Positions 54,170-62,899 of a stretch of DNA of 64,000 bases are shown one piece after another. The notes under the pieces were generated by a model. That model made no database searches. It had not been told where the DNA came from and saw only the letters and a program-made list of their open reading frames with translations. This DNA comes from Pseudomonadota bacterium (lineage in GTDB: Bacteria; Pseudomonadota; Alphaproteobacteria; Rhizobiales; Beijerinckiaceae). The DNA lies in assembly GCA_021804825.1 (NCBI GenBank), contig JAJZGX010000001.1, positions 1 through 64,000 of the forward strand, given 5' to 3'. Within the stretch, counting starts at the first letter, position 1, and every line of letters begins with the position of its first letter. The translations under genes were made by a program, and so were the position numbers.

Positions 54170-55462
54170 TCAACCCTTCACGGACGGTTCGGCGCTAGCG
54201 CCTTTGAGCATGGTTGATGATCCGTGCGACCCCAGCACGGCATCAGCAATCGAGGCAGGCACCTGCAAAGGCGTTTCGAGCAAGCCCAGGAGCGGCAAAA
54301 CGATCAGGAAAAACGCGAAGTAACACAGCAGCAGGATTCTGCCCGCCAGAATCGTTCCCTCCGTGACCGGTTGCGAACCAAGATAGCCGAGGCCAATGCC
54401 GCAGAGCACAAAAGCCCAGAAAAACACCCGGAACACCGGCCGATAGCTGCCGGAACGTACTTTCGATGTATCCAGCCATGGCAGGAAGGCAAAGACCGCG
54501 ATCGAGCCAAACATTGCCAGCACACCAGCCAATTTGGCCGGGATGAACAGAATGTTGGGGGTGGAGCGCAAAATTGCATAATAGGGCAGGAAATACCATT
54601 CCGGGACGATTTCCTGCGGTGTCACCAACGGGTTGGCCGGGTTGTAATTGTCGGCGTGACCGAAATAATTCGGCACGAAAAACACAAACCAGGCGAAGAA
54701 TATCGCAAAGCAGACGACTGCAAACGTATCCTTGATGGTGAAATAAGGATGGAAGGGCAAGGTGTCCTTGCTGGTCTTCGGTTCGACACCCGCCGGGTTG
54801 TTTGAGCCGGGAACATGCAAAGCCCAGATGTGCAGCACTACAACGCCGGCGATCATGAACGGCAGCAGGTAGTGCAGCGCAAAGAACCGGTTGAGCGTCG
54901 GATCACCGACCGAGAAGCCACCCCACAGCCAGGTGGTGATGTAGTTGCCCACCAGCGGAATGGCAGAAAACAGATTGGTGATGACCGTCGCACCCCAGAA
55001 GCTCATCTGGCCCCATGGCAGCACATAGCCCATGAAGGCCGTGGCCATCATCAGCAGGAAGATGATGACGCCCAAAATCCACAGCACTTCGCGCGGTGCC
55101 TTGTAGGAACCGTAATAAAGCCCGCGAAGCATGTGGATATAGACGGCCAGGAAGAACATCGTCGCGCCGTTGGAATGCAGATAGCGCAACAGCCAACCGT
55201 AATTCACGTCGCGCATGATGTGCTCGACCGAATTGAACGCGAAACGGGCATCTGGAATGTAGTGCATCGCCAAGGTCACGCCGGTGGCGATCTGCGCGAC
55301 GAGCATGAACGCCAGGATGGCACCAAAGGTCCAGAAATAGTTCAAATTGCGCGGGTTAGGAAACACCACGAAAGACGAGTGGATCAGCCCGCCGATCGGC
55401 AGACGCTGCTCAAACCATTTTCCAATGGCTGATTTCGGAACATAAGTGGACGGACCGCTCAT
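54170..55462 (-). CDS. petB: Cytochrome b of the bc1 complex
   Basis: 430 residues with about eight membrane helices. The b-heme histidines lie in the second and fourth helices ([39 protein letters not shown]). The Qo-site motif is [14 protein letters not shown]. It oxidises quinol and translocates protons by the Q cycle. It starts 45 bases after petA and ends 5 bases before the petC ATG. Confidence 0.97.
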   Translation of the reverse strand: MSGPSTYVPKSAIGKWFEQRLPIGGLIHSSFVVFPNPRNLNYFWTFGAILAFMLVAQIATGVTLAMHYIPDARFAFNSVEHIMRDVNYGWLLRYLHSNGATMFFLAVYIHMLRGLYYGSYKAPREVLWILGVIIFLLMMATAFMGYVLPWGQMSFWGATVITNLFSAIPLVGNYITTWLWGGFSVGDPTLNRFFALHYLLPFMIAGVVVLHIWALHVPGSNNPAGVEPKTSKDTLPFHPYFTIKDTFAVVCFAIFFAWFVFFVPNYFGHADNYNPANPLVTPQEIVPEWYFLPYYAILRSTPNILFIPAKLAGVLAMFGSIAVFAFLPWLDTSKVRSGSYRPVFRVFFWAFVLCGIGLGYLGSQPVTEGTILAGRILLLCYFAFFLIVLPLLGLLETPLQVPASIADAVLGSHGSSTMLKGASAEPSVKG

Positions 55463-55507
55463 CTTTGGTGCTCTCTTCAGGGGTGAGGTCTCTTAAGCCT
55501 AGGTCTT

Positions 55508-56038
55508 TCAGCCAACGACAACCGAGGTCGGCGTTTTGAATTCGTATGTCGGTACGAGCAAATTGAGGGGCGCGGGCCCGTGCCGGACACGGCCGGAAGC
55601 ATCATATTGCGAACCATGGCAAGGGCACAGCCAGCCGTCATAGTCGCCCCCGACATTCGGCGTGCAGCCCAGATGGGTGCAGACACCCACGACGATCAGC
55701 CAGTTGGCAACTTTGACACGCGCCTGATCCGTCTCGGGATCGATAAGCTGCGACAACGGCACGGCCCGCACTTCTGCCACCATTTTCGGCGGGCGATTGC
55801 GCACGAACACCGGCTTGCCCTGCCACTTGACCACAATGTTCTGGCCGGGAGCTATGGGCTTCAGATCGATCTCGGTCTTGGAGAGCGCCAAAGTGGACAA
55901 GTCCGGGTTCATCTGATCAATCAAGGGCCAGATGACGGCTGCCACACCAACCACTCCGACGGCAGCTGTGGCAACATAGAGGATGTCACGCCGAGTCGGC
56001 TCTGCCATATTGGGCTTTGCCATTGTCATGTCAGTCAT
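55508..56038 (-). CDS. petA: Rieske iron-sulfur protein of the bc1 complex
   Basis: 176 residues. A twin-Arg-type N-terminus (TRRDILYVATAAVGVVGVAA) gives a single membrane anchor. The 2Fe-2S ligands are Cys120 and His122 in GVCTHLGC, and Cys138 and His141 in CPCHGSQYD; Cys125 and Cys140 form the disulfide. It takes electrons from quinol to cytochrome c1. First gene of petABC. Confidence 0.97.
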   Translation of the reverse strand: MTDMTMAKPNMAEPTRRDILYVATAAVGVVGVAAVIWPLIDQMNPDLSTLALSKTEIDLKPIAPGQNIVVKWQGKPVFVRNRPPKMVAEVRAVPLSQLIDPETDQARVKVANWLIVVGVCTHLGCTPNVGGDYDGWLCPCHGSQYDASGRVRHGPAPLNLLVPTYEFKTPTSVVVG

Positions 56039-56403
56039 TAACCGTCTCCGAACCTGTCCAGCCCGCCATGCGCCAATCCTGCCACATCACGGCCTTGAAA
56101 CCGTCACCATCATGCTGCGCCTAGCGCAAAACCTGAGTGAGCGCAATTGCCACTGCTTGCAATGCGACGCAGCGCCACAATCGGTGCATGTGCCGCAAAC
56201 GTCACTGTCCTGTGAGATTTTGACAGGAAACCGCGTCGCCGTGTCACTCCCCAGATTATTGCGTCAATTTGTCCCCCATGAAATTTTGGGGAATTCACCT
56301 CTCGCAAGCAGGCGTTCGAAGTGCGCCGCGGTGCGGTGGGCGCGAAGCGGCTTGCTTGACCTTGGCGGCGTGCTGACGGCATGATCGCGGCAGCGAACGA
56401 GCC
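56039..56403. other. Divergent control region between petA and hemF
   Basis: No gene is supported in these 365 bases. Two dyads stand out: TCCTGT-N9-ACAGGA at 56208-56228 and CCCCA-N8-TGGGG at 56274-56291. They flank an AT-rich spot and are plausible regulator sites for the oxygen-linked genes on either side. No FNR-type TTGAT-N4-ATCAA was found. Confidence 0.4.
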
Positions 56404-56418
56404 TTGGGGCATGGGACA

Positions 56419-57324
56419 TTGACGATAGATCTGGAGCAGCGCAAAGCCGCTGCGCGTGCCTGGTTCGAGACGCTGCAATCACGACTCATCGCGGAATTTG
56501 AACGTCTCGAGCGCGAGGCTTCCGGCCCGTTTCTGCCGGGGCAGGATCAGCCGGGCCGTTTCGAGCGCAAGGCCTGGACAAGGCGCAACGAGGCGGATGG
56601 CGAAGCGGGTGGCGGCGGCATCATGGCCATGCTGCATGGGCGGGTGTTTGAAAAGGCGGGGATTCACACCTCGACGGTGTTTGGCACCTTCACACCGGAA
56701 TTTGCCAAGCAGATGCACGGCGTCGGGGACGATCCGCGCTTCTGGGCGTCCGGCATTTCGCTGATCGCCCATCCCGCCAATCCGAATGTGCCGACCGTGC
56801 ACATGAACACACGTTTTGTTGTGACCGGGACTTCGTGGTTTGGCGGCGGCGCGGATCTCACGCCGGTGATGATGCGACGCCGCACGCAGGATGACGTCGA
56901 TGCGCAAGCCTTCCATGCCGCCATGAAAGCCGCTTGCGACGCACATGCCACCGTGGCGCCCCATGACAAGTTCAAAACCTGGTGCGATGAATATTTTTAT
57001 CTCCCGCACCGCAAAGAGCCGCGCGGCATTGGCGGGATTTTTTATGATTACCTCGACAGCCCGCAGGACAAGGGCGGCTTTGAGGCTGATTTCGCCTTTA
57101 CCCGCGCGGTCGGCGAGACTTTCGCGGGGATTTACCCGGCCATCGTGCGCGCTAATGTCGCAACCAGTTGGAACGAGGCCGACAGGCTCGAGCAAATGCA
57201 GCGGCGCGGACGCTATGTCGAATTCAACCTGCTTTACGATCGCGGCACGATTTTCGGGCTGAAGACCGGCGGCAATGTCGAATCAATCCTTTCGTCGCTG
57301 CCGCCCGCCGTCATCTGGCCCTGA
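56419..57324 (+). CDS. hemF: Oxygen-dependent coproporphyrinogen III oxidase
   Basis: About 301 residues. No ATG exists in frame at the 5' end; TTG at 56419 has GGGG 9 bases upstream and gives [20 protein letters not shown], while TTG at 56404 is also possible. HemF signatures are [57 protein letters not shown] and [20 protein letters not shown]. It decarboxylates coproporphyrinogen III to protoporphyrinogen IX with O2 in heme synthesis. It is divergent from petABC and ends 7 bases from the convergent pepF. Confidence 0.95.
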   Translation: MTIDLEQRKAAARAWFETLQSRLIAEFERLEREASGPFLPGQDQPGRFERKAWTRRNEADGEAGGGGIMAMLHGRVFEKAGIHTSTVFGTFTPEFAKQMHGVGDDPRFWASGISLIAHPANPNVPTVHMNTRFVVTGTSWFGGGADLTPVMMRRRTQDDVDAQAFHAAMKAACDAHATVAPHDKFKTWCDEYFYLPHRKEPRGIGGIFYDYLDSPQDKGGFEADFAFTRAVGETFAGIYPAIVRANVATSWNEADRLEQMQRRGRYVEFNLLYDRGTIFGLKTGGNVESILSSLPPAVIWP

Positions 57325-57331
57325 CCGCCGT

Positions 57332-59143
57332 TCAGGCCATGGTCTCAAGCTCGGTGATCATGCCGCTGATGAGATTGAGACCTATCTGCCAGAAAGACGG
57401 GTCGGCGGCATTGAGGCCAAAGCCTGCCAGAAGCTCGGAATGATGCTTGGTTCCGCCTGCCGCCAGCATGGCGAGATAGCGCTCGGCAAACCCTTTATGG
57501 GCGCCTTCATAGACGCCATAGAGCGAATTCACCAGACAATCGCCAAAGGCATAGGCGTAAACATAGAAGGGTGAATGGATGAAATGCGGGATATAGGTCC
57601 AGAACACTTCATAGCCCGGCCCCAGCTTGATCGCCGGGCCAAGGCTGGCAGCCTGCACATCCATCCAGATCCGGGCAATTTCTTCGGATGTCAGTTCGCC
57701 GGTGCGGCGCGCCTCGTGCACCCGGCGCTCGAAGAGATAGAATGCCACCTGCCGCACTACGGTGTTCAGCATGTCCTCGACTTTGCCCGCCAGCAACGCC
57801 TTGCGCTGGCGCTGAGAGGTGGCTTTGGCGAGCAGCGAGCGAAACGTCAGCATTTCGCCGAAAACCGAGGCGGTCTCGGCAAGGGTCAGCGGAGTCGGGG
57901 CCATGAGCGCGCCATTGTGCGCTGCCAGCACCTGATGCACGCCATGGCCCAGTTCATGGGCCAGCGTCATCACATCGCGGGTTTTGCCCTGATAATTGAT
58001 CAGCACGTAGGGGTGGGCGGAGGGCACCGTCGGATGGGCAAAAGCGCCCGGAGCCTTGCCCGGACGCATGGCGGCATCGATCCAGCCCGAATCGAAAAAT
58101 CTTCCCGCAATATCCGCCATGCGCGGCGAGAACTGTCGATAGGCGCCGAGCACCGTGTCGCGCGCCTCGCTCCACGGCGTCAGGCGGGTCGCAGCCTGCG
58201 GCAAGGGCGCGTTGCGATCCCAATAATCGAGCTGGGAGACGCCAAACCATTTGGCCTTCAGCTTGTAGTAGCGATGCGACAGCTGCGGCCACGCTGCCTC
58301 GACAGCGCTGACCATGGCATCCACCACTTCGCCTTCAACGCGATTCGATAGATGGCGACTCGCGGCGACATCCTTGAAACCGCGCCATTGATCCGAAATC
58401 TCGCGATCCTTGGCGAGCGTGTTGGTGATCAGCGTGAAGACGCGCACATGCTCCTTCAGGGTCGTGGTCAGGGCTTCGGCTGCGACTTTGCGCATGGCCG
58501 GGCGCGGGTGTTGCAGCATGTTCAGGGTTGGATCGAGCGTCAGGCTCTGGCCGCGAACCTTGAAGCGCAGGTCGGAGATGGTTTCATCGAACAGCCGGTT
58601 CCAGGCACCGCGCCCGGTGATGGATTTTTCGTGAAACAATTGTTCAATGCGATCTTCGAGCTGATAGGGTTTGTCGCGACGCACATCGGCAAACCAGGGC
58701 GCATAGCGGATCAGCGCCGGATCGGCGCAGAGTTTGGCCAGCGTCGCCTCATCGAGCCGGTTGATTTCCAGCGTGAAGAAAATCAGGTCGGAGCCTGCCG
58801 CCGTCAAACGCTCCTGCGTGTCGCCATAGAATTTGGCGTGAACCGGGTTGCTGGTGTCGCCCGCATAAATCAGCCCGGCATAGGACATCAACCGCCCTGC
58901 CCGATCTTCGATGGCTTCAAAGCGTCGGATCATGTCGGCAAAGGCTTGCGGACGCGCGCTCAGCTCTGCCAGCTTGCCACGATAAGCTTCTGAAAACGCG
59001 GCAGATTGCGCGACAAGCGCTGCCATGTCCTCGTGGAATTCCGGCCCATCGAAGCGCGGATAAAGATCGCGCAGGTCCCATTCGGGCAAGTCTTCGGCCT
59101 GCGGCCTGGCAAGGGGGGTGGACGGAGACTGCAAGGCCGACAT
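57332..59143 (-). CDS. pepF: Oligoendopeptidase F (M3 family)
   Basis: 603 residues, typical length. The zinc motif HELGH is in VMTLAHELGHGVHQVLA, with the third ligand Glu in LAETASVFGEML. The substrate-binding C-terminal part (FWTYIPHFIHSPFYVYAYAF) is also typical. It cleaves peptides of about 7-17 residues in the cytoplasm. The ATG at 59143 begins MSALQSPSTPLARPQAEDLP. A single gene, convergent with hemF. Confidence 0.95.
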   Translation of the reverse strand: MSALQSPSTPLARPQAEDLPEWDLRDLYPRFDGPEFHEDMAALVAQSAAFSEAYRGKLAELSARPQAFADMIRRFEAIEDRAGRLMSYAGLIYAGDTSNPVHAKFYGDTQERLTAAGSDLIFFTLEINRLDEATLAKLCADPALIRYAPWFADVRRDKPYQLEDRIEQLFHEKSITGRGAWNRLFDETISDLRFKVRGQSLTLDPTLNMLQHPRPAMRKVAAEALTTTLKEHVRVFTLITNTLAKDREISDQWRGFKDVAASRHLSNRVEGEVVDAMVSAVEAAWPQLSHRYYKLKAKWFGVSQLDYWDRNAPLPQAATRLTPWSEARDTVLGAYRQFSPRMADIAGRFFDSGWIDAAMRPGKAPGAFAHPTVPSAHPYVLINYQGKTRDVMTLAHELGHGVHQVLAAHNGALMAPTPLTLAETASVFGEMLTFRSLLAKATSQRQRKALLAGKVEDMLNTVVRQVAFYLFERRVHEARRTGELTSEEIARIWMDVQAASLGPAIKLGPGYEVFWTYIPHFIHSPFYVYAYAFGDCLVNSLYGVYEGAHKGFAERYLAMLAAGGTKHHSELLAGFGLNAADPSFWQIGLNLISGMITELETMA

Positions 59144-59330
59144 GGCGAGACCTCAATGATCGGGAGCGGGATGAACCCTAGATAGAGCCAGCGGGGTGCT
59201 CTGGCAAACCAGCCCTTCACCGCGCAGGCACGTAAAGTCGCGGCTCGTTAAAGCGCTGTTTACCCTGTTCGTCCAGCATCATAGCGCGGCATCAGTGCTT
59301 GACTGGTGCTCTTTGGGCATTTGAGGCGGT

Positions 59331-60845
59331 ATGACTTCCACACTTTTAATTGTCGATGATGATCCGGTTCAGCGACGCTTGCTGGAAGCCATGGTGCGGC
59401 GATTTGGCCACATGTGCGAAGTTTGCGAGAGCGGCGATCTGGCGCTGGAGCGCCTTGCTGCAGCGCATCTGCCGACGATAGATCTGCTCATCCTTGACCT
59501 CGTCATGCCGAATCTTGACGGCATGGGTGTGCTCGGACGCCTGCGCGATCTGCACATCGACGTGCCGGTGATCGTGCAAACGGCGCATGGCTCGATCGAA
59601 TCGGCGATTTCCGCCATGCGGGCGGGGGCGTTGGACTTTGTGGTGAAACCAGTCGGGGCCGAGCGCTTGCAGGTGTCGATTCGCAATGCCTTGCGCACCG
59701 ACGCGCTGGCGGGCGAAGTGCGGCAGATGACCCGCCGGGCGAGCGGCGTCATGACCTTTCGTGACATTGTTGCTTCCAGCCCCGAGATGGAGCGCGTGGT
59801 GCGGCTCGGCGAGCGTGCGGCAAAATCATCGATCCCGGTGTTGATCGAAGGTGAATCGGGTGTTGGCAAGGAAATGGTGGCGCGCGCCATTCAGGGCACA
59901 TCGGAGCGGCGTGGCAAGACATTCGTCACGGTAAATTGCGGCGCTCTGCCGGAAAATCTGGTGGAATCCATTCTGTTCGGCCACGAAAAGGGGGCCTTTA
60001 CCGGGGCCACCGATCGGCATGTCGGCAAATTTCAGGAAGCCCATGGCGGCACGCTGTTTCTCGACGAAATCGGTGAACTGCCGCTGGAAACCCAGGTCAA
60101 GCTGCTGCGCGCCTTGCAGGAAGGCGAGATCGACCCCGTCGGTTCCAAACGTCCCGTCAAGGTCGATATCAGGCTGATTTCCGCAACCAACCAGAACCTC
60201 ATTGAGCTGGTGAAAGCCGGCCGTTTCCGCGAAGACCTTTATTATCGCCTCAATGTGTTTCCCATCACCGTGCCGCCGCTGCGTCAGCGCCGTGAGGAAA
60301 TCGTGCCGATGGCGCGGCGCTTTCTGGCACGCTTTGCTGCTGAGGAGGGCAAGCCGGAATTGCGCGGCCTGACCGCAGAATTGCAGGCCCTGCTCTATGC
60401 CTACAATTGGCCCGGCAATGTCCGGCAATTGGAAAATGCTGTGTTTCGCGCGGTGGTTCTGGCCGATGAAGCGGATGAACTGACGATCACCGAATTTCCG
60501 CAAATTGCCGCGCAAATGGACGGGTTTGATGTGCGCATCCCGCCGCTGCCCGTGCCGGCGCCGGTGCCCAGTCAGCGCGAAATCCTGCGTGTCGAAGTGC
60601 GCGATCCCAATGTCTTGAGCCTGCTCGATGAAAACGGCGATGTGCGCCGCCTGGAAGATATGGAGGCGGAGGTCATCCGCTTTGCGCTCGCGCATTATCG
60701 CAGCCAGATGTCGGAAATGGCGCGCAAGCTCGGCATTGGCCGCTCGACGCTTTATCGGAAAATGAAAGATTTCGGCATGGACGATGACGCCCTTGCGGAT
60801 ATGCCGGGCGAGCGGGTCGCCAGCCAGAGTCCGTTTGCGGCATGA
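59331..60845 (+). CDS. Sigma-54-dependent response regulator (NtrC type)
   Basis: 504 residues. The receiver domain has the phospho-acceptor Asp56 in LLILDLVMPNLDG. The AAA+ domain has Walker A GESGVGKEM, the sigma-54 contact loop GAFTGA, Walker B GGTLFLDEIGELP and the arginine region LYYRLNVFPITVPPLRQRR. A C-terminal Fis-like helix-turn-helix reads ARKLGIGRSTLYRKM. It should activate RpoN promoters upon phosphorylation; no kinase gene is beside it and the targets are unknown. GAGGCGGT precedes the ATG. A short GTGGCG/CGCCAC hairpin follows at 60870-60885. Confidence 0.93.
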   Translation: MTSTLLIVDDDPVQRRLLEAMVRRFGHMCEVCESGDLALERLAAAHLPTIDLLILDLVMPNLDGMGVLGRLRDLHIDVPVIVQTAHGSIESAISAMRAGALDFVVKPVGAERLQVSIRNALRTDALAGEVRQMTRRASGVMTFRDIVASSPEMERVVRLGERAAKSSIPVLIEGESGVGKEMVARAIQGTSERRGKTFVTVNCGALPENLVESILFGHEKGAFTGATDRHVGKFQEAHGGTLFLDEIGELPLETQVKLLRALQEGEIDPVGSKRPVKVDIRLISATNQNLIELVKAGRFREDLYYRLNVFPITVPPLRQRREEIVPMARRFLARFAAEEGKPELRGLTAELQALLYAYNWPGNVRQLENAVFRAVVLADEADELTITEFPQIAAQMDGFDVRIPPLPVPAPVPSQREILRVEVRDPNVLSLLDENGDVRRLEDMEAEVIRFALAHYRSQMSEMARKLGIGRSTLYRKMKDFGMDDDALADMPGERVASQSPFAA

Positions 60846-61067
60846 AGCGCGGCATTTGATCAAAAAACTGTGGCGCGCCCGCCACATAGCAGATAAATTT
60901 GGTGTTGAATGGCTTCGCGGGCACGATGCTGCCACAAAATATCGCACAAGCTGCGTCGTGGACGAATGAATTTTGCCCCCGCTGGCGGGCGCTGACGGCG
61001 CAAGGACAAAACCGTCGCAGGCGCAACAAGGTGGCAGACGGCACAACAAAGTTAGCGAGAGCAGAGC

Positions 61068-62681
61068 GTGACGCATTTCCGATCAGCAAAGTCCTCAAAC
61101 CATGGCGAGCGGGCTGGGATTGCGCGGGCCGCGCGGATGGCGGCCCGCCTTGCGGCACTTGCCATGTGTTCAGGCGTGACCGCGGGTGCGCAAACCATGC
61201 CTGCGCCGCAGCCGACGCCTGCTGTCATCAAACTACCAGCGCTGCCGGCCGTGGTCGTGACTCTGCCGAAACCCGGCCCGTCTTCGGTCATTCACCTCAG
61301 CTATGCCGCTCCGGCACCGCAACCGGCCCCCAGCGCACCGACTCCGCCAACCGCGGCTCCGCCTGTTGCAACCACGCCGGTGCCGGCTGCGCCGCCAGTC
61401 GCGGCTCTACCCGCAGACCCGCAGATTGTTGCGGCGCTGGCTGCGCTGCCATCATTGCATCACCCGTTGGGGCGCGCCCTTCTCGCCCGCACCTACGGCA
61501 ATTTCCGTGAGGCCGTCGGCCAGCAATATGCGCTTGGCGGCCAACAGCCAATTTTCATGGCGAGCGCTGCGGCGCGGCCGCCGCAATGGAGCGCGGCGGC
61601 CCGCAGTCTGGCGCAGCGGTTGTTGCTGGCCAGTCATGACGGCATCGACCTCAGCCAGACCCCCGTTCCCGACATGAACCTGGCACCGAGCGGCGCGGCC
61701 GACGTGGCCCTCACCGCAGCCGTGCTGAATTACGCCTGGCAGGCGCAGGGCGGGCGCGTCAATCCGCGCTTCATTTCGCGCTTTGTCGAGTTGCGGCCGA
61801 CCATCGTGCCGCCCAGCGACGTGCTGGCCCATGTCAAGGCGGCCGGGATCGTAGCCGGGGCGACCCTGCAGCAGATAAATCCGCATCAATCAGGCTATCA
61901 GCGGTTGCGCACCGATTTGATCACGCGTCTGGCGCAACGCCCCGCCGACACCGGGGAAGCCTTGAAACAATGGCGCGCGGCGCGCAATGGCCTCGTTGTC
62001 AACATGGAATTCTGGCGCTGGCAACAGGCCGCGACCGGTGCGGCGCAAATTGTTGTGAATGTGCCGGCGTTCACGCTGCGGCTGCGCAAGGACGGCCACA
62101 CCGTGATGACGCGCAAGGTCATTGTAGGCAAAAGCGCCACACCAACGCCGCTACTGAACAGCAAAATACAATATATTATTATAAATCCATCCTGGCACGT
62201 GCCGCAATCTATCATAAAAAAGGATTTTATTCCAAAACTTGAGGCCAATCCTGATTATTTAGCTGAGCGCGGGTTTGATGTTCGGGTGAGCGATGGCCAC
62301 CTAATTGTCAAACAACCACCCGGCCCGCGTAACGCACTTGGTCTCATTAAATTCATATTTCCGAATGATCAATCGGTTTATCTCCACGACACTTCCGAGC
62401 GACGACTTTTCAGCAATCGCGTGCGGGCGTTCAGCCACGGATGCGTCAGATTGCAGGAACCATTTTCATTGGCGTCAGCATTGCTGGGCGCAAAGTGGTC
62501 ACAAAAACGTTTGGAATCAATGGTTGGTAGCAAAGAACATTATCTGCGCTTTGGCGAGGTTGTGCCTATTCAAATCGAATATTTCACGATATACGCTGAA
62601 AACAATGGTAAACTTGAGCAATTCGCCGACCTTTATGGCTATGCCCGCAAAGTGCAGGCCGCTCTTGGGCTTCGCACTTAG
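61068..62681 (+). CDS. L,D-transpeptidase, YcbB/LdtD type
   Basis: 537 residues from a GTG at 61068. A signal-like segment (ARMAARLAALAMCSGVTAGA) precedes a Pro/Ala-rich linker (45-118), a helical region (120-320) with a peptidoglycan-binding-like part, and a YkuD domain with His457 and catalytic Cys459 in AFSHGCVRLQEP. It forms 3-3 cross-links or attaches proteins in peptidoglycan. From about 62150 the DNA changes sharply: roughly 32 percent GC in 62161-62220 against about 65 percent before, with codons such as ATA, TTA and AAA. The reading frame is intact, so the C-terminal third looks like imported or recombined DNA. Confidence 0.92.
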   Translation: MTHFRSAKSSNHGERAGIARAARMAARLAALAMCSGVTAGAQTMPAPQPTPAVIKLPALPAVVVTLPKPGPSSVIHLSYAAPAPQPAPSAPTPPTAAPPVATTPVPAAPPVAALPADPQIVAALAALPSLHHPLGRALLARTYGNFREAVGQQYALGGQQPIFMASAAARPPQWSAAARSLAQRLLLASHDGIDLSQTPVPDMNLAPSGAADVALTAAVLNYAWQAQGGRVNPRFISRFVELRPTIVPPSDVLAHVKAAGIVAGATLQQINPHQSGYQRLRTDLITRLAQRPADTGEALKQWRAARNGLVVNMEFWRWQQAATGAAQIVVNVPAFTLRLRKDGHTVMTRKVIVGKSATPTPLLNSKIQYIIINPSWHVPQSIIKKDFIPKLEANPDYLAERGFDVRVSDGHLIVKQPPGPRNALGLIKFIFPNDQSVYLHDTSERRLFSNRVRAFSHGCVRLQEPFSLASALLGAKWSQKRLESMVGSKEHYLRFGEVVPIQIEYFTIYAENNGKLEQFADLYGYARKVQAALGLRT

Positions 62682-62899
62682 ACTATCGTCTAGTGCCTTT
62701 CTGCTGATATGTGCTATTTTGGGCACAGTTCAACACATTTATTGCCATGATTCGGCCAAATCGACGGGTTGATTATTCCATCCAACGGTGTTATCCAGCC
62801 ACGTGGGTGAGGGTTTACCCTTCGTTAACCTTATGCAGAAACAATCCCGCTGTTGCATGGCACGGCGAGGCCCGTCAACGACAGTCTGCGAGTGAGCCA
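62682..62899. other. Low-GC gap before the DUF882 gene
   Basis: The gap continues the AT-rich composition that starts inside the L,D-transpeptidase gene and returns to normal near 62850-62960. No gene is supported. It should hold the promoter of the DUF882 gene. Confidence 0.35.
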
